The notes beneath the pieces were generated by a model that saw only the letters and a list, made by a program, of their open reading frames with translations, was not told the origin of the DNA and made no database searches. A stretch of DNA of 60,000 bases from Takakia lepidozioides (Eukaryota > Streptophyta > Takakiopsida > Takakiales > Takakiaceae), in assembly GCA_030704615.1 (NCBI GenBank), contig CM060733.1, positions 59,584,001 through 59,644,000 of the forward strand. Direction: 5' to 3'. This document shows, one piece after another, positions 10,251 to 21,329 of this stretch. A program made the translations under genes and the position numbers. Within the stretch, counting starts at the first letter, position 1. Every line of letters starts with the position of its first letter.

Positions 10251-12153
10251 TCATGGTAGCCGAGAACAATGGAGCCTGGCACACACAGATGTGGCCGCTC
10301 CTAGCAGCACACTAGCTGCCGTAGCCTTGGCAACACTAGGTAGTGGTGCTACCCGTGTAGCTCTCCCCAATGGCATATAACCCTCCGCCTCGGTAGTCGG
10401 GCGAGAACTAGGTGCCATGGATGGCGTCGACACTGTCTCCGCCAATGTGAATGACTGAGGAAGCCTAGCCTGACGGCTTGCCTCCCCACGCTGTGGATCC
10501 AACTCCACCTCTGCACCTCGTGGCTCAGGAACTCGTGCTGCTCCTCGAGTCACGGCTGCAGCAGACTCCACCTGCACTAGTGGTAGTGCTGCTCCACACA
10601 TGAATCCCATGCCTCCCATATCTCCTCCCTCAGGAGCAGGAGGTGGACCATCCGGCCTTAGAGCCGGTACCACCTGAGCTGTAGCCATGGCAGCGAGCCT
10701 CTGCTCTAGCTGCTGAAGCCGGTTGGCCATGCCTTGGTCAACACCCTGACCTCCGCGTCCTTGGCCATGTTGAGCTTGCCCTTGGCCTGCACCTCGTGGC
10801 TGGCCACCTCGTCCTCTCTGGGCTGCTCCACCTCGCCCCCGGCCACCATTGTTCCCTTGGAACTGGCCTGGGCGCAACTCAGGATGCAAACCATAACACT
10901 GGGCCTCTCCATGCCCGTGCTTGCCACAATGCCCACACTGCAACTGTGCAGGCTGTGCATGTGCCGGCCCTTTGCCTCCCTCTGGGCAATCCTTTTTTGA
11001 CATGGGGTCCTCCACATGTCCAGCACACCACATCCGCCCGTTGTTGGCCAGCAAATGAAGGGAGAGACCCCTGCATCTGAGGTCCTCTCTGCCCTTCCCT
11101 GAGCTTCACCTGAGCCCCCTTGTTGCCTTGAGCACGTTGAGGTAGTGGTTGGCTAGGAGCACCACTACCCCGTGGTGTCTCCTTAGCAAATCCCACCATG
11201 ACCACTCGTTCCTCCACCATGTTGAGCTCTATCCGCTCTGCCAGCAAAAACACATTTGCTAAGGTGGGTTGGGCCGCTTGTAGGAGAGTTGCATCCCGCA
11301 CCCCTTCTCCTCAGCTCCTTGTCCAATATCCCATACCAGAATTGGACTGCCTGAGCTTCCGTAACCCCTTGGGTTACATTTATCAAGCGCCTCATGCGAG
11401 TGAAAGCCTCCCTCAAGCTCTCAGTCGGCTTCCGTTGGAACTCTTGCAAGCTCCGCAACTTCTCTGTCCTCACCCCTTGGTAGTTCCCTCTCAACTCTTC
11501 GAAGAACTCCACAACAGGGTTGAAGGCAGGCACGGGTGCTAGTGCTGGTGCGGTAGTGGCTTGGGTGGACGTCGTAGCTACTGTACCACCAGTCCCACTT
11601 TCCACTGCTACTTGCTGAAGCTGCCGGTGCAGCGGCAGGTGTAGCCACTGCCCTCGTGGCTCTAGTGCCCCTAGTGATGGAGACATAGTCGGGTGACCAG
11701 TACATCCTCCACTCCTCGATCTCAACCTCATGCCCCCGCCTGAACTCATGGTAATCATCCATAGGCGGCCCCTCAAGGTGCTGAAACAGCCCTTTCCATG
11801 CCATGAACGGCGTAAATAGTTGTGGATTGCGCATTTGCTGCAAATCACACCAACTATCAAACTCTTGGATAAAATCATCCAACTCGATGGTGCCCACCGC
11901 CCCAGAGTACTTTTCGTGGCCCCTTGGTAGCTCCATACATCCTCCATTGTGTCCCACAACAATGGCAAAGAAACAACTTGCACCGCCGGTATGAGTCCTC
12001 CTGATTCACAATCCGAATCAGAACCTTCCGTGAAGACACAGGAGGTGAAGGTGGCCTAAACCGCACACCTCGTCTCGTGTACCCACTAGTATCGCTAGTG
12101 CTCGAACCGGCACTATCCCCAGCAACTAGTGGCACCTCCGTGTTGACACTCAA
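10251..12153 (-). pseudogene. gag with two CCHC zinc knuckles (E1)
   Basis: Capsid/nucleocapsid protein of E1. The likely start is the Met at 12,151-12,153 (MSVNTEVPLVAG). A gag core follows (ELDDFIQEFDSWCDLQQMRN ... EFFEELRGNYQG ... SLREAFTRMRRLINVTQGV). Two zinc knuckles are visible: CWTCGGPHVKKDCP (partly out of frame here) and CGHCGKHGHGEAQC. After them come an RG-rich RNA-binding stretch (GGRGRGGAAQRGRGGQPRG) and a coiled segment (RLQQLEQRLAAM). There are frameshifts near 12,050, 11,930, 11,440, 11,310 and 10,990. A 2-bp insertion near 10,270, absent from E2, throws the frame off before the protease. Confidence 0.88.
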
Positions 12154-12720
12154 CCGGTCATGAACATGTCCCTAACCCCCTCTCCACAAGGTAACCGGGT
12201 AGAGAACCTGTTGCGGCTTATGGTTTGGAATACTAAGTTCCTAACATAGCCTACACCTGTACCTGCATCCACCGCAAGCACTCCTATGGTTGGCTGGTCA
12301 TCACCTCCAACCTCACCACAGGAGAAACAATGATGGTCTGGCTGGTCATCACCCCAGCCTCACCATCGACAGCATGCTCTAGGACTGGCCGGTGATCAAA
12401 TCGGACCAATCACCTATAAAAACAAGCGCCCACACAAAACTAGCATGGCGCACAGTCAAGCATGCAGGTATGGAGGGGATCCAAACACAAGAAATCAGAA
12501 CGACAACTCCCCCACACCAAAAACAACTCCACGGTGTTGCTCTTGCAATGACACCCCAGCCCAAACCCGAACTGACTCTTGCCTCCACCTACGGAAAGGT
12601 CTTGGCCTAATGAGAGGGTGGAAACTACGAAGAAGAGAAGCTAAAGCAATGCATACCCCCAGCATGCCCTCATCCCAACACTCTTCCTCTCCTCTCTCTC
12701 AACCTCACTTGCATGACCAT
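12154..12720 (-). other. E1 leader, first copy
   Basis: Non-coding leader upstream of gag. It is almost identical to 25,894-26,447 and to the corresponding part of E2 (53,870-54,430). On the plus strand it holds GACCAATC followed by CTATAAAAAC at about 12,404-12,422, a promoter-like pair antisense to gag. The junction with the duplicated gag copy is at 12,716-12,720 (shared ACCAT). Confidence 0.65.
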
Positions 12721-13420
12721 TGTTCCCTTGGAACTGGCCTGGGCGCAACTCAGGATGCAAACCATAACACTGGGCCTCTCCATGCCCGTGTTTGCCACAA
12801 TGCCCACACTGCAACTGTGTAGGCTGTGCATGTGCCGGCCCTTTGCCTCCCTCTGGGCAATCCTTTTTGACATCGGGTCCTCCACATGTCCAGCACACCA
12901 CATCCGCCCGTTGTTGGCCAGCAAATGAAGGGAGAGACCCCTGCATCTGAGGTCCTCTCTGCCCTTCCTTGAGCTTCACCTGAGCCCCCTTGTTGCCTGC
13001 ACATTGAGGTAGTGGTTGGCTAGGAGCACCACTACCCCGTGGTGTCTCCTTAGCAAATCCCACATGACCACTCGTTCCTCCACCATGTTGAGCTCTATCC
13101 TCTACCGCTCTGCCAGCAAAAACACATTTGCTAAGGTGGGTTGGGCCACTTGTAGGAGAGTTGCATCCGCACCCTTCTCCTCAACTCCTTGTCCAATATC
13201 CCATACCAGAATTGGACTGCCTGAGCTTCCGTAACCCCTTGGGTTATATTTATCAAGCGCCTCATGCGAGTGAAAGCCTCCCTCAAGCTCTCATTCGGCT
13301 TCCGTTGGAACTCTGCAAGCTCCGCAACTTCTCTGTCCTCACCCCTTGGTAGTTCCCTCTCAAACTCTTCGAAGAACTCCACAACAGGGTTGAAGGCAGG
13401 CACGGGTGCTAGTGCTGGTG
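12721..13420 (-). repeat. tandem duplicate of gag, left part
   Basis: A second copy of gag from the zinc knuckles (equivalent to 10,850 onward) to the middle of gag, where MULE1 has inserted. The copy resumes at 25,279. Together the two parts (700 + 1,169 bp) match the first copy (10,850-12,720, 1,871 bp) almost exactly in length. It has its own small indels, for example near 13,000-13,010. Confidence 0.85.
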
Positions 13421-13600
13421 GGGGGGTGCTATTCCGTGAGCCTAGAGGCGTGAGCCTGTGAGCCCAGGAAAGCGTGAGCCCAGCACAGGCTCACGCCACG
13501 TCAGCATGCAAACAGTGCCTATTTCCGCGGGATGTCACCTATTTCCGAGTGGGGTCACCTATTTCCGCGGGTTGATGTGGGGAGAATTGAGAATTGAGAA
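13421..13600. repeat. MULE1 left terminal region
   Basis: The end starts GGGGGGTGCTATTCCGTGAG and has repeated GTGAGCC and GCTCACG words. CCACGTCA and three near copies of CCTATTTCCG follow. MULE2's left end (about 37,590-37,750) and the small element at 33,593 share the GTGAGC words, CCACGTCA or CCTAT..CCG, which ties the three together. Confidence 0.7.
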
Positions 13601-13823
13601 CAAAGTGGTTTGTTTGTTTTTGCAATGTACTCAAGTCTGTGAGGTTCACAAACAACAAATATATTGAAGGAACAATCCGGGCAGTCCATGCAACCCCCAT
13701 CTCCAACAATAGTTTGGAACCATGAATGTGAATTCCATGCACACATTGCAAAGAGGACAATAAGGACACACAACCATCCCATTTCAAATTTGTCCCAGAA
13801 TTAAACCAAAAGAATACTTCATA

Positions 13824-16800
13824 TCAAGTGTCGCAGTCATCACAATCAATGTCCACCTCCTGTGCTATGTCATCTACAAAGATTCTGGCCCCAACACCAC
13901 GTGTTCTACGAAGGCCATCGCAAGGTGGACTCTGAGTGCCATGAACGGACATGCTTGCTGCGAGTGCCTCCGCATAGACAGGTAGCACACAAGACCGAGG
14001 AGGACTGAAAACAAGTCCAAATAGGTGTGATAGCCCAGGAGGGCAAGTGGAAGCACGCGGACTCCTACACATGTCCACAAAATTCCATTTTTAACACAAT
14101 GATGCAATGCACAAGTCCAACGAAAGAGATGTCTCCCCATTTGCACTTTGCCTCAGAACAGCGATTCTCGATAATGAAACAACAATGCAAGCATGCACAG
14201 GTTCAACTTACTCACAGGCAAAGTCGGAGTCCAGCTCCTTGTCAGAAGTCTCCTCTGTACCAGTATCAGCGGGACGGGGCTTCGGAAGGACCTGAGAAGT
14301 GTGTCCACCCAAACCCATCAGGAGGTTCTTGTAAATCTCAGCATCCCCTTCAATCCCAAAGACATGTCGCGCACTGGCCTTGCAAGCGTGGTACGAAGCA
14401 CCTGCAGTGGAATAGAATGAAGTAAGCAGACATTGAAGACACATTCGGAACGGTGGAAAGTGCTGAAAGTGCAAGCTCAATCAAACCTCATGAAATGTGA
14501 ATGTTGAAGGGACGAACCTGTGCCCATCGACAAATCCAGAACTCTGGCGTCTGTGTAGGTGCAGCACTCCACAATCGTTTGAATGAAAGCCGGGCTCCTC
14601 TCCCTCGCCCCTCTCCAAGGAACCCCATTCCCCCTTCGCAAGCACACGTTGCTGTCGACGTAGTTGTGATGCATGTCATCCGTGGGAGGATCTGTCCTGT
14701 CATCTATGAACTTGCCCCCGTGAGTGATGGCGAACTCCGTAATGCCGGCCGGAGTCGTTGGTGGATGCACCCGGACGAGACAAACAGCTTCAAACAGACG
14801 AGTCTGCGAACATGACATCCAGAAGGAACTAAGAACCAAAATAAAATCGGGCCCCTACATATGAGTTTGAGCGACCTACACAACACAATCCCAGAACAAA
14901 AAAGAAGAGGAAGAAGAAGGGAAACTCACCATCTCTCCCGGACGATCCCCCTTCGTAAGGTACATGCTGTTCACACAATTCCATGTCTTCAGGACTCTCA
15001 TGCCCGAGGCTTTCAAATAGCTGGCAAGGGCACGGCGACACGAACATCGATGGACTGGATGAGAACCAAAACACCTGCATCGGAAAGGAAGAAGTTGCAA
15101 AAGGAAAAACCCACCGCCAGTAGCGCTCATCAATGCATTCCAACCCGGACAAGCACCCGATGGTGGGATATCCGGACTGCCAACCATCAGGGATGTCCAA
15201 GATGATGAGTTCCGCTGCATATGGCTTCTCCTTCCCGTTCACCCACGATTTGGTCATTTTAGCCTGCAAACAAAAATACAATGAATTCTGACAAGTTTTA
15301 TAAACGATCCATGCCCACAGCAGACAAGAGAGCAGAAGCCACAGAACCCAAAGAGAACACGCACCGTGCTGAGGAACTCGACAATCCTCTCCCACACTGG
15401 TGATGGCTCGCCCTTGTAATCAGATTTCTTCGACTCCATCATGGCAAGGAACCCGACGTTGGCAATCTCCAACCTGTTGGACGAATGAACCTCGTGGATG
15501 TTCCACTGCATGGTACGGGTCCTTGGGATCAACCACACCCTTGTTCTTTTTTTTCTCCGGATCCCCTACCATGCGGTGGAGTCTGCTGGACATGCTCCAC
15601 AGGCCAATAGCTGCAACACTTCCCTGCCCTTGTGCCACCTTCCCTCTAACCCTTCCCGTCCCCACAACACCAGCAACATCTTTTCCCTTTGCCTTTCTTC
15701 CTCTACCCCGGGGTATCCTGAGCGGGGCTCCCTTCTCTGCAAGAGTCCTCAGATTACGCTCATGAATGTCGAGGTCCGCTGCTGCGGCAGTGGCTGCAAT
15801 ACGAATCGGTCATTCTCTCTCCTCAAAGATACAACTCTACAGCTGGGGTCTCTGAAGGAGGGCAATCCAAATACCAACCACAAGAAGAAAGATGGTCGGA
15901 CCCCAGTCATGCAAGATCCCAGCAGTGAACATGGTCTGGTTGCCAGCAGGGACAAGCCAAAGGTCCACGAAATCTGGATGTTTGTCCAAGCAATTCTCTT
16001 CCAGGAGAACAAACTTAATGTACCTGCACGAACAGACACAGCCTCATTATCCAATGCACATATTGTGTCCCAGCTTTTTCAACACACCAGGAAGACCCCC
16101 TTAAACAGTATGCCACACAACACATTGCAACCACAACACAAGCAAAGAGTGCAAGGGTGTGCACCTGTAAAGGCATCGTTTCCAGGCTTCCTCTCCTTTT
16201 TCCTGCTGGTCAAGCTCATTTGTTCGACTGATGCCACCCTCCTTGCTGAACTCTCTAAAGAAACCAGAGTGCCACACTGTGGCTCTCCATTTCCTCATGT
16301 ATGCTTCGAAGGAGACCTTCGGAGCTGTCATAGTGATGCCATAGTCAGCCAGCTGAGTATGCAGAACCGATCGGGCCCTTTCTTCCAACTGCAAAAAAAT
16401 TGAAATGGAAGAATGAACCCAAAAACAGTCACAGCGAATGTAAGAGGCAATGGGAAGAGAAGGACAGGAAAAGAGAAAAGAAAGTGAGATACGAGAGGAC
16501 ATCACACCTGGCTCCAGTAAGTGGCCTTGTGAAGCCAGTTGTCCAGCACATTGTCACTGACAGGAACGACACGCTGGGTCTTCTTCTCCTTCTCTGGCCT
16601 TGGGAACATGTGGGTATCCCTAACTGTGGGATCGGAGTTCCATATCTGCAGCCACTTCACCTTCTGTTCAGAAGACACGACGGCGGTAGACAACCTGTGC
16701 AACTTCTCCTGGGCCATCTCCGGCTTGCCTGGCTTGTTATAATGGTTTTTTATCTCCAGCAGAAACTGCGGCCCGAATGATGGGTCGGCCATTCTCAACT

Positions 16801-17950
16801 GCTTCACAAAAGCACTCATTATTGTCCTTCTTGTAGCGTTCATCTCCTTCTGGATGTGACTTTCAACTCCCTTTGCTGTCCTTCTCTCCTCAGGGGTAGA
16901 GCTGTAGTATTCCAGTTTGCCACGCTCCCCTGCATCTGCAATGTCTTGCTGCAAGGGAATGCAAGAGAGTTGCATCAATCCAAGGTCAAGGGAGACAGAG
17001 AGAAACAAACATGTGGAAGCAGGAATATGGAAAGGCCAGATGAAGGAAGATGTATCTCACCGTGTACATGTACTCCATGAAAGCCTCACGGGTCAACGAG
17101 TACCATGTTTCCGAAGTCTTGGAGCTTTCGCATTTCTTATACATCTCTGCCGAAAGGATGGTCTTGAAGTTGGTCAAGGGCATCTGCCCGATCCTTTGTA
17201 TCCTATACAGTGTGTGAACCAGACTCGTTTTGACATGCGATGTCTCCGTCCCTCTGCAGAATGATATCTGAATTTCAGAATGTAATTCAAGGACTTCAAT
17301 CAAGGAAGAACGGAACCAGAAGTGCAACGTACAATGAGAAACCAACCTGTTCACATCATTCATTGCCGTCAGAAGACCCATCATGTTGTCGTCACAATCA
17401 AGCACCATCGATCGAACAGAGTAATGCCACTCTTCCTCCTGTGAGTGCAGCCTCCCAATGACAGCCATCCATGCAAGCAACCGGTGGTTGCCATCCCAAA
17501 CGTGAAACATCTTCCCGAGAATACCTGGGTGGAAGGTTTCTGGAGAGAAGAAGTTCGAAGGATTCGTTCACCTGTCTCCAAATGGGGTCCCAGGAGTCGA
17601 CGATTGACTCATCAACAAGGAGCTCGTTACCTCTTGAATCCCTAGTAGAAACGTAAAAGACCGCGGATCCATCCAAATACCCATGAACAAACTCGGCCTC
17701 CAGCTTGAGAATGTCTTTGACAAGGGGTGGACGAACGACGGGCATGGAAACCAACCTACACAGGGGAATCTTCAACCTCCCACCAGGAGCAAGCATACTT
17801 TGAACCACAAGCTGAGAGTTCACCTTTTGACCCCCAGCATCTCAGCGGCTTTGCTTTCAAAAAACTCATCGTCAACATCATCTTTGGTCTCCTTCCCCTG
17901 ACCCTGAGGGACCTCATCCGCCACACTTTGCATTTTCCCCTGCAAGGTTG
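13824..17950 (-). pseudogene. ParB-like and N6/N4 methyltransferase-like gene (MULE1)
   Basis: A multi-exon minus-strand gene. In protein order: an acidic start (MQSVADEVPQGQGKETKDD, about 17,930); FVHGYLDGSAVFYVS; a ParB/sulfiredoxin-like segment HVWDGNHRLLAWM (about 17,505-17,470) ending TAMNDVNR; helical exons (16,560-16,950); LEERARSVLHTQLADYG (about 16,390); TMFTAGILHDWGP (about 15,900); EIANVGFLAMMESK (about 15,440); then ELIILDIPDG (about 15,210), which sits where DPPY motif IV is expected. The last exons carry RERSPAFIQTIVECC, ARVLDLSMGTG and, after a GT-AG intron at 14,402-14,517, ASYHACKASARHVFGIEGD. Splicing restores a motif I 'DLSMGTGAS'. Motif IV before motif I is the permuted order of many bacterial and phage DNA N-methyltransferases. 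The acidic end VDIDCDDCDT stops at 13,824. A 1-bp loss near 17,840 and another near 17,540 break the frame. The catalytic DPPY is DIPD, so activity is uncertain. Confidence 0.72.
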
Positions 17951-18069
17951 TTCACTCAAATTCTTATAAGAGAGGAATGAAACGTCGACCGATGCATGAA
18001 AAAGTGGGATAAAAAGGGAAGTGTTCTTTGAGCTGCCAGATAAGTGTTCATTGATCCTCACGGACATGC

Positions 18070-19990
18070 ACTATGTTCCCGATTTACACAGGGAAAGAAC
18101 ATTGAAAAGTTGCTCAAATATCTGCCCATGAGGGCCGAAAGTTGCGCCCTTCCATTCATATGTTCTGCCTAACAGTGTGCGGTTCCGCAGACTGTTTGAG
18201 CTGACAGTGAAGGGTTCATTTATACTCAAAAATGTGCCCCTGAAGTCCAAATTTTGCACCCAGAAACATTGAAATGCTCAGCTCAAACAGTGTGCGTTGC
18301 CGCACACTGGCTGGCAGTGAAGGGTTCTTTTCACCTCACACAGGTGCCCCTGAAGTCCAAATTTTGCACCAGAAACATTGAAATGCTCAGCTCAAACAGT
18401 GTGCGTTGCCGCACACTGAGCTGGCAGTGAAGGGTTCTTTCACACTCACACAGGTGCCCCTGAAGTCCAAATTTTGCCAGAAACATTGAAATGCTCAGCT
18501 CAAACAGTGTGCGTTGCCGCACACTGTCTGAGCTGGCAGTGAAGGGTTCATTTCACACTCACACAGGTGCCCCTGAAGTCCAAATTTTCACCCAGAAACA
18601 TTGAAATGCTCAGCTCAAACAGTGTGCGTTGCCGCACACTGTCTGGGCTGGCAGTGAAGGGTTCTTTTCACACTCACACAGGTGCCCCTGAAGTCCAAAT
18701 TTTGCACCAGAAACATTGAAATGCTCAGCTCAAACAGTGTGCGTTGCCGCACACTGTCTGAGCTGGCAGTGAAGGGTTTCACACTTGCCCCTGAAGAATT
18801 TTGGAAACATTGAAATGCTCAGCTCAAACAGTGTGCGTTGCCGCACACCTGGCAGTGAAGGGAGGTGCCCTGAAGTCCAATTTTGCACCCAGAAACATTG
18901 AAATGCTCAGCTCAAACAGTGTGCGTTGCCGCACACTGTCTGAGCTGGCAGTGAAGGGTTCTTTCACACTCACACAGGTGCCCCTGAAGTCCAAATTTTC
19001 ACCCAGAAACATTGAAATGCTCAGCTCAAACAGTGTGCGTTGCCGCACACTGTCTGAGCTGGCAGTGAAGGGTTCTTTTCACACTCACACAGGTGCCCTG
19101 AAGTCCAAATTTTTCACCCAGAAACATTGAAATGCTCAGCTCAAACAGTGTGCGTTGCCGCACACTGTTGAGCTGGCAGTGAAGGGTTCTTTCACACTCA
19201 CACAGGTGCCCCTGAAGTCCAAATTTTCACCCAGAAACATTGAAATGCTCAGCTCAAACAGTGTGCGTTGCCGCACACTGTCTGAGCTGGCAGTGAAGGG
19301 TTCATTTCACACTGGTGCCCCTGAAGTCCAATTTTGCACCCAGAAACAAATGCTCAGCTCAAACAGTGTGCGTTGCCGCACAGCTGGCAGTGAAGGGTTC
19401 ATTTCACTCACACAGGTGCCCCTGAAGTCCAATTTTGCATCCAGAAACATTGAAATGCTCAGCTCAACAGTGTGCGTTGCCGCACACTGTCTGAGCTGGC
19501 AGTGAAGGGTTCATTTCACACTAACATAACAGACATCAAGACCAAATTTTGAACCCTAAAACATTGAAAAGGTCTGCTCAAACAGCGTTGCCGCACGCTG
19601 TTGAGCTGGTTTGAAGGGTTCATTTCAACCTCAGATCAAAGACCAAATTTTGCACCCAGAAACACCGAAATGCCCAGCTCAAACAGTGTGCGTTGCCGCA
19701 CACTGTTGAGCTGGCAGTGAAGGGTTCATTTCACACTCACACAGGTGCCCCTGAAGTCCAAATTTTGCACCCATAAACATTGAAATGCTCAGCTCAAACA
19801 GTGTGCGTTGCCGCACACTGTCTGGGCTGGCAGTGAAGGGTTCTTTTCACACTCACACAGGTGCCCCTGAAGTCCAAATTTTGCACCCAGAAACATTGAA
19901 ATGCTCAGCTCAAACAGTGTGCGTTGCCGCACACTGTCTGGGCTGGCAGTGAAGGGTTCGTTTCACCCTCACAAACAGACATCAAGACCA
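18070..19990. repeat. tandem array of about 17 palindrome units (MULE1)
   Basis: About 17 tandem units of 90-118 bp. Each holds a perfect inverted repeat with arms ACAGTGTGCG and CGCACACTGT around TTGC. In full units the arms extend to 17 bp with one mismatch (AGCTCA outside on one side, TGAGCT on the other). Palindromes lie at about 18,175, 18,286, 18,395, 18,505, 18,620, 18,738, 18,828, 18,917, 19,029, 19,146, 19,258, 19,367, 19,469, 19,583, 19,684, 19,798 and 19,914. The spacer text (GTGCCCCTGAAGTCCAAATT and AGAAACATTGAAATGC) is also repeated. The array lies between the two divergent genes or inside the first intron of the minus gene. Confidence 0.95.
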
Positions 19991-20089
19991 AATTTTGCAA
20001 GACCAATGGTTCTTTCTTTCACAAATACCTGCCATTCAAAGCCGAATTCTTCACAAATATGGGTCGTGTGGATTTTACCTTTTTCGTAG

Positions 20090-20323
20090 CTACTCGAGAA
20101 GACTCCCCAGTTGCCGGGGACGCTTTCCGCTTGGGCTGCTCTCTTCGCCGACTATGTAGGTGAGCCTCTCCCCCTTCCTCTTTCCCGTGGTCAGATCGTT
20201 CGTGAGGCCAGTGTCAACATCTTCCTCCATGTCGTCTGTCTCTCCCTCAGACGCAGTGTCCTCCTCGCCTGTTCCTGGAACTATGGTGGGTTGTTGTTCT
20301 TCTCCAGATTCCTGCTCCTCCAT
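20090..20323 (-). CDS. acidic N-terminal exon candidate (MULE1 minus gene)
   Basis: An open frame of 77 residues, rich in Glu and Asp (MEEQESGEEQQ ... EGETDDMEEDVD), then a basic patch (GKRKGERL, GKRPRQ) that could be a nuclear localisation signal. It lies upstream of the ParB-like/methyltransferase gene on the same strand, across the palindrome array. It may be the first exon of that gene, which would put the array in intron 1. MULE2 has no visible equivalent, so this is a guess. Confidence 0.35.
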   Translation of the reverse strand: MEEQESGEEQQPTIVPGTGEEDTASEGETDDMEEDVDTGLTNDLTTGKRKGERLTYIVGEESSPSGKRPRQLGSLLE

Positions 20324-21329
20324 CCCACACTTTCCTGTATTCCCTCTTCTTCCTCCTTTTCCTCTTCCTCCACTCTTTCCATCCTCATTCTATATCTAGC
20401 TCTATTCCTGTTTCTAGAACTCGTGAAGTATAATGACTTCCTTCTCTTTCTCCTCCGCTGGAAACAAGGGCTCCCCACGATGCCCCTGGAGCTCTCCAGT
20501 TTGACGTTTGCAACAAGTTCTGGTATCGCATGTAACAAAAATAAAAATGGACGTTGTCAACCGTATTTGGATGCGGGTGTTGATATTGTGTGCGAACGGA
20601 ATTCATCCATTTTGTCGTCTTTGTATTACCCAGCTAATAAAGCGCCGAAGAAAAAGAATATCCGTTGCATGCATTTTGCGATATATGTCAGATGTGCTTC
20701 GCCGCCTGCCAATACATGGCGGCCTCCTTGCCTTCTTTCAAATTCGAATGCGCCGTAGAAATGTAGTGCTTTTTCAATTCCGAGCAGTTCTTCCAGATTC
20801 GCAATAATTGTTATGCTTCACATATGCATCCACGTGTGTTGTGCTGCATGCCCTGTGGTTTTTTTATGCCGTGACCGTCCCCATGGGGTCATTCGGTATA
20901 AAGGATTGTGTCGGATATGACCATGTGTTGCACACATTCGTGCGAGGTATCTCTTGAAGTGTCGGTGTTTGTTCTGTGCTATTCTGGCGCAACACAATCT
21001 CATTACAATCGGATCTTCCTGTTTACTGCTCTCCAGGGTTGTTGCCGTCATTTCATAATGGATGGTTTCATGTCATTTCAGGGTTTGTTTTCCATCCAAA
21101 AACAGTACGGCTTCTTGTGGCTCTGGTCTTTCAAAACCGTTTTTCTGGTTGGTGGGAGGTGAATGTGCACGTCATCCCTACATCCTTGGCATGCATCGCC
21201 GGCAGCCTTGGGTTTGGTGCTACCCTTGTTGACCTCAGTTTGCTGGTGGTATTTCCACTTTCGATAATTACGGGCTCTCAGTTCGGGGATTCCGTTCTGC
21301 ATCGGCAGTTTCGTTCAGTGCTGGAAAAC
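20324..21329. promoter_or_regulatory. MULE1 region between divergent genes
   Basis: About 1 kb between the possible minus first exon and the transposase start. It has pyrimidine-rich tracts (20,300-20,460) and no clear coding content. It presumably holds the transposase promoter. I could not assign a TATA box with confidence. Confidence 0.3.

Noticed and set aside
18801-19505. Plus-strand open frames across the palindrome array
   Set aside because: They are repeats of the same translated unit and change frame with unit length; there is no coding signal beyond the repeat.
18070-19990. CRISPR-like array
   Set aside because: The 'spacers' are themselves repeated, unit length varies, and the context is a eukaryotic transposon.
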